Shown here: one piece after another, positions 62,631 through 64,000 of the stretch
Layout: each line of letters begins with the position of its first letter
Numbering within the stretch: position 1 is the stretch's first letter
The notes under the pieces: model-generated
The model's database searches: none
What the model was told of the DNA's origin: nothing
The model's input: only the letters and a program-made list of their open reading frames with translations
Made by a program: the position numbers and the translations under genes
Source: GCA-002708315 sp964460905
GTDB taxonomy: Bacteria > Bacteroidota > Bacteroidia > Bacteroidales > F082
Assembly: GCA_964460905.1 (NCBI GenBank)
Contig: CAYWRM010000018.1
Coordinates: forward strand, 1-64,000
DNA length: 64,000 bases
Direction of reading: 5' to 3'

Positions 62631-64000
62631 ATGAGAAAATTTTTTACAATTTTTGCTTTATTTGCTGCGCCTATTATGGCATCGGCAAGTGAAGCTGACC
62701 TTGTTATTCCTGAAGGAGTAAAAAGCCAGTCGATTTTGTACTGGGGATTCCTGATCACACTTGCTGGTTTCCTATTTGGTTTTTATCAATTTGTTCAGGT
62801 AAAAAAAATCAGGGCACATAAATCAATGCTAGATGTAGCACAGGTTATATTTGAAACAGCAAAAACCTATCTTATCCAACAAGGTAAATTTCTTGCTATT
62901 CTGTTCGTATTCATTGGGGCTGCAGTAGCTTTCTATTTTGGATGGCTTAGCGATGTTAATTTTGGAATTGGCGGAGTTGCAATGATACTTGGGTGGACTG
63001 TTATCGGAATACTTGGTTCATACAGTGTTGCATGGTTTGGTATAAGGATGAATACCCTTGCCAATTCACGTATGGCTTTTGCATCCTTAGAAAGAAAACC
63101 GATTAAGTTACTCAATATACCTTTAAATGCTGGTATAAGTATCGGAGTTGTGCTCATCTCATTGGAGCTAATGATGATGCTTATAATACTACTATTTGTA
63201 CCTGGCGAATATGCAGGTGCAAGTTTTATTGGTTTTGCTATTGGTGAATCATTAGGTGCTTCTGTATTAAGAATTGCTGGTGGTATTTTTACTAAAATTG
63301 CTGATATTGGTTCTGACCTTATGAAGGTGATCTTTAAAATTGGTGAAGATGATCCACGTAACCCAGGTACTATTGCCGACTGTGTTGGTGATAATGCCGG
63401 TGATAGTGTTGGACCAACTGCTGATGGTTTTGAGACTTATGGTGTAACCGGTGTTGCTCTTATTTCATTTATACTCCTGGCTGTTACAGATCCTGCCAAC
63501 CAAATCCAACTTTTAACCTGGATATTTGTTATGAGGATCCTTATGATTGTAACATCAATTGTTTCATTCTGGATTAACGGTGTCATTACAAAAGCTAAAT
63601 ATAATAATGTTGACGATCTTGATTTTGAAAAACCACTTACTTCACTTGTTTGGATAACTTCATTACTCTCAATTGTAGTAACGTTTATTGTTAGTTATCT
63701 TACAATTAAAGAGTTACCAAACAATCTTTGGATTAGTCTTTCGGTTATTATCAGTGCCGGTACTTTGGGAGCTGCTTTGATACCCGAATTTACAAAGCTA
63801 TTTACAAGCCCAAAATCAACACATGTTGCTGAAGTTGTAGAAGCATCAAAACAAGGTGGAGCATCACTAAATATACTTTCTGGATTGGTAGCAGGTAATT
63901 TTAGTGCATTTTGGCAAGGTATGGTGTTTTTCTTGTTAATGTTTATTGCCTATTATGCAAGTACGTTTGGCTTGGATGCATTTATGATTTATCCATCAAT
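62631..64000 (+). CDS. hppA: Membrane-bound ion-translocating pyrophosphatase, 5' part
   Basis: The first ~456 codons of a gene running off the window. The product is a membrane pyrophosphatase, which couples PPi hydrolysis to H+ or Na+ pumping. An N-terminal signal-like helix (1-20) is followed by several TM helices. The catalytic signature is complete: GGIFTKIADIGSDLMKVIF (~222) and DDPRNPGTIADCVGDNAGDS (~243-262), with the Asp residues that bind Mg-PPi. The residues that decide potassium dependence and ion specificity lie beyond the window. Typical family length is 670-800 aa. The ATG at 62631 is the only in-frame start ahead of the signal-like helix. Confidence 0.9.
   Translation, partial: MRKFFTIFALFAAPIMASASEADLVIPEGVKSQSILYWGFLITLAGFLFGFYQFVQVKKIRAHKSMLDVAQVIFETAKTYLIQQGKFLAILFVFIGAAVAFYFGWLSDVNFGIGGVAMILGWTVIGILGSYSVAWFGIRMNTLANSRMAFASLERKPIKLLNIPLNAGISIGVVLISLELMMMLIILLFVPGEYAGASFIGFAIGESLGASVLRIAGGIFTKIADIGSDLMKVIFKIGEDDPRNPGTIADCVGDNAGDSVGPTADGFETYGVTGVALISFILLAVTDPANQIQLLTWIFVMRILMIVTSIVSFWINGVITKAKYNNVDDLDFEKPLTSLVWITSLLSIVVTFIVSYLTIKELPNNLWISLSVIISAGTLGAALIPEFTKLFTSPKSTHVAEVVEASKQGGASLNILSGLVAGNFSAFWQGMVFFLLMFIAYYASTFGLDAFMIYPS

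Overview
The window looks like a chromosomal segment of a low-GC Bacteroidota bacterium (Bacteroidales/Marinilabiliales-like; rank below phylum is inference). Evidence: many large secreted proteins end in type IX secretion (T9SS) C-terminal sorting domains, promoters fit TTG-N19-TAnnTTTG, the tmRNA encodes the tag GENNFALAA, and the integrase belongs to the SAM-like/arm-domain type usual in this phylum. No rRNA, CRISPR array or SusC/SusD pair is visible.

Left chromosomal part (1-13.95 kb): a decayed 3' copy of a FISUMP-domain gene, a 1137-aa secreted protein with Ig-like domains, an intact FISUMP lipoprotein, a truncated integrase and repeat scar downstream of tRNA-Arg(CCG), a CoA-transferase/acetyl-CoA hydrolase, and a three-gene envelope cassette (DUF1302-like barrel, RND/MMPL transporter, LolA-like lipoprotein-sorting protein) behind a membrane-anchored AraC-type regulator.

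Middle (13.95-49.39 kb): a ~35.4-kb integrated element between two direct copies of GTGGAGCTGGAGG. The right copy is the 3' end of the tmRNA gene (minus strand). The left end has a replication-type module (hypothetical protein, small HTH protein, DUF3987 protein, zinc-ribbon/DUF6371-type toprim protein). The right end has a DUF5681-like protein and a tyrosine recombinase. AGTCCACC sites lie just inside both ends. No relaxase or conjugation gene is visible. The cargo is a single-strand cluster (19.1-45.5 kb): a small secreted beta-sandwich protein; five tandem 1353-1398 aa subtilisin-like proteases, each with an intact Asp/His/Ser triad, a beta-helix, a two-loop type I dockerin and a T9SS sorting domain; then a one-cohesin-like protein and a 1037-aa protein with three cohesin-like modules, both T9SS clients. 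The simplest reading is a mobile, T9SS-exported protease complex built like a cellulosome: dockerin-tagged proteases docking on a co-encoded scaffoldin. This is the most interesting content of the window. Complex formation itself is inference.

Right chromosomal part (49.4-64 kb): tmRNA, an NtrC-type response regulator without a DNA-binding domain, a VCBS/FG-GAP-repeat T9SS protein, a GEVED/CARDB T9SS protein, a TlpA-like thioredoxin lipoprotein, a hypothetical lipoprotein, folA, thyA, a NupG-like nucleoside transporter, a bifunctional nuclease with a UVR motif, and the 5' part of a membrane pyrophosphatase gene running off the end.

Interspersed palindromic repeats (families starting TGTCATTCTGA or TGTCATTTCGA) sit between many genes, and similar repeat-derived stretches appear in frame inside several element genes.
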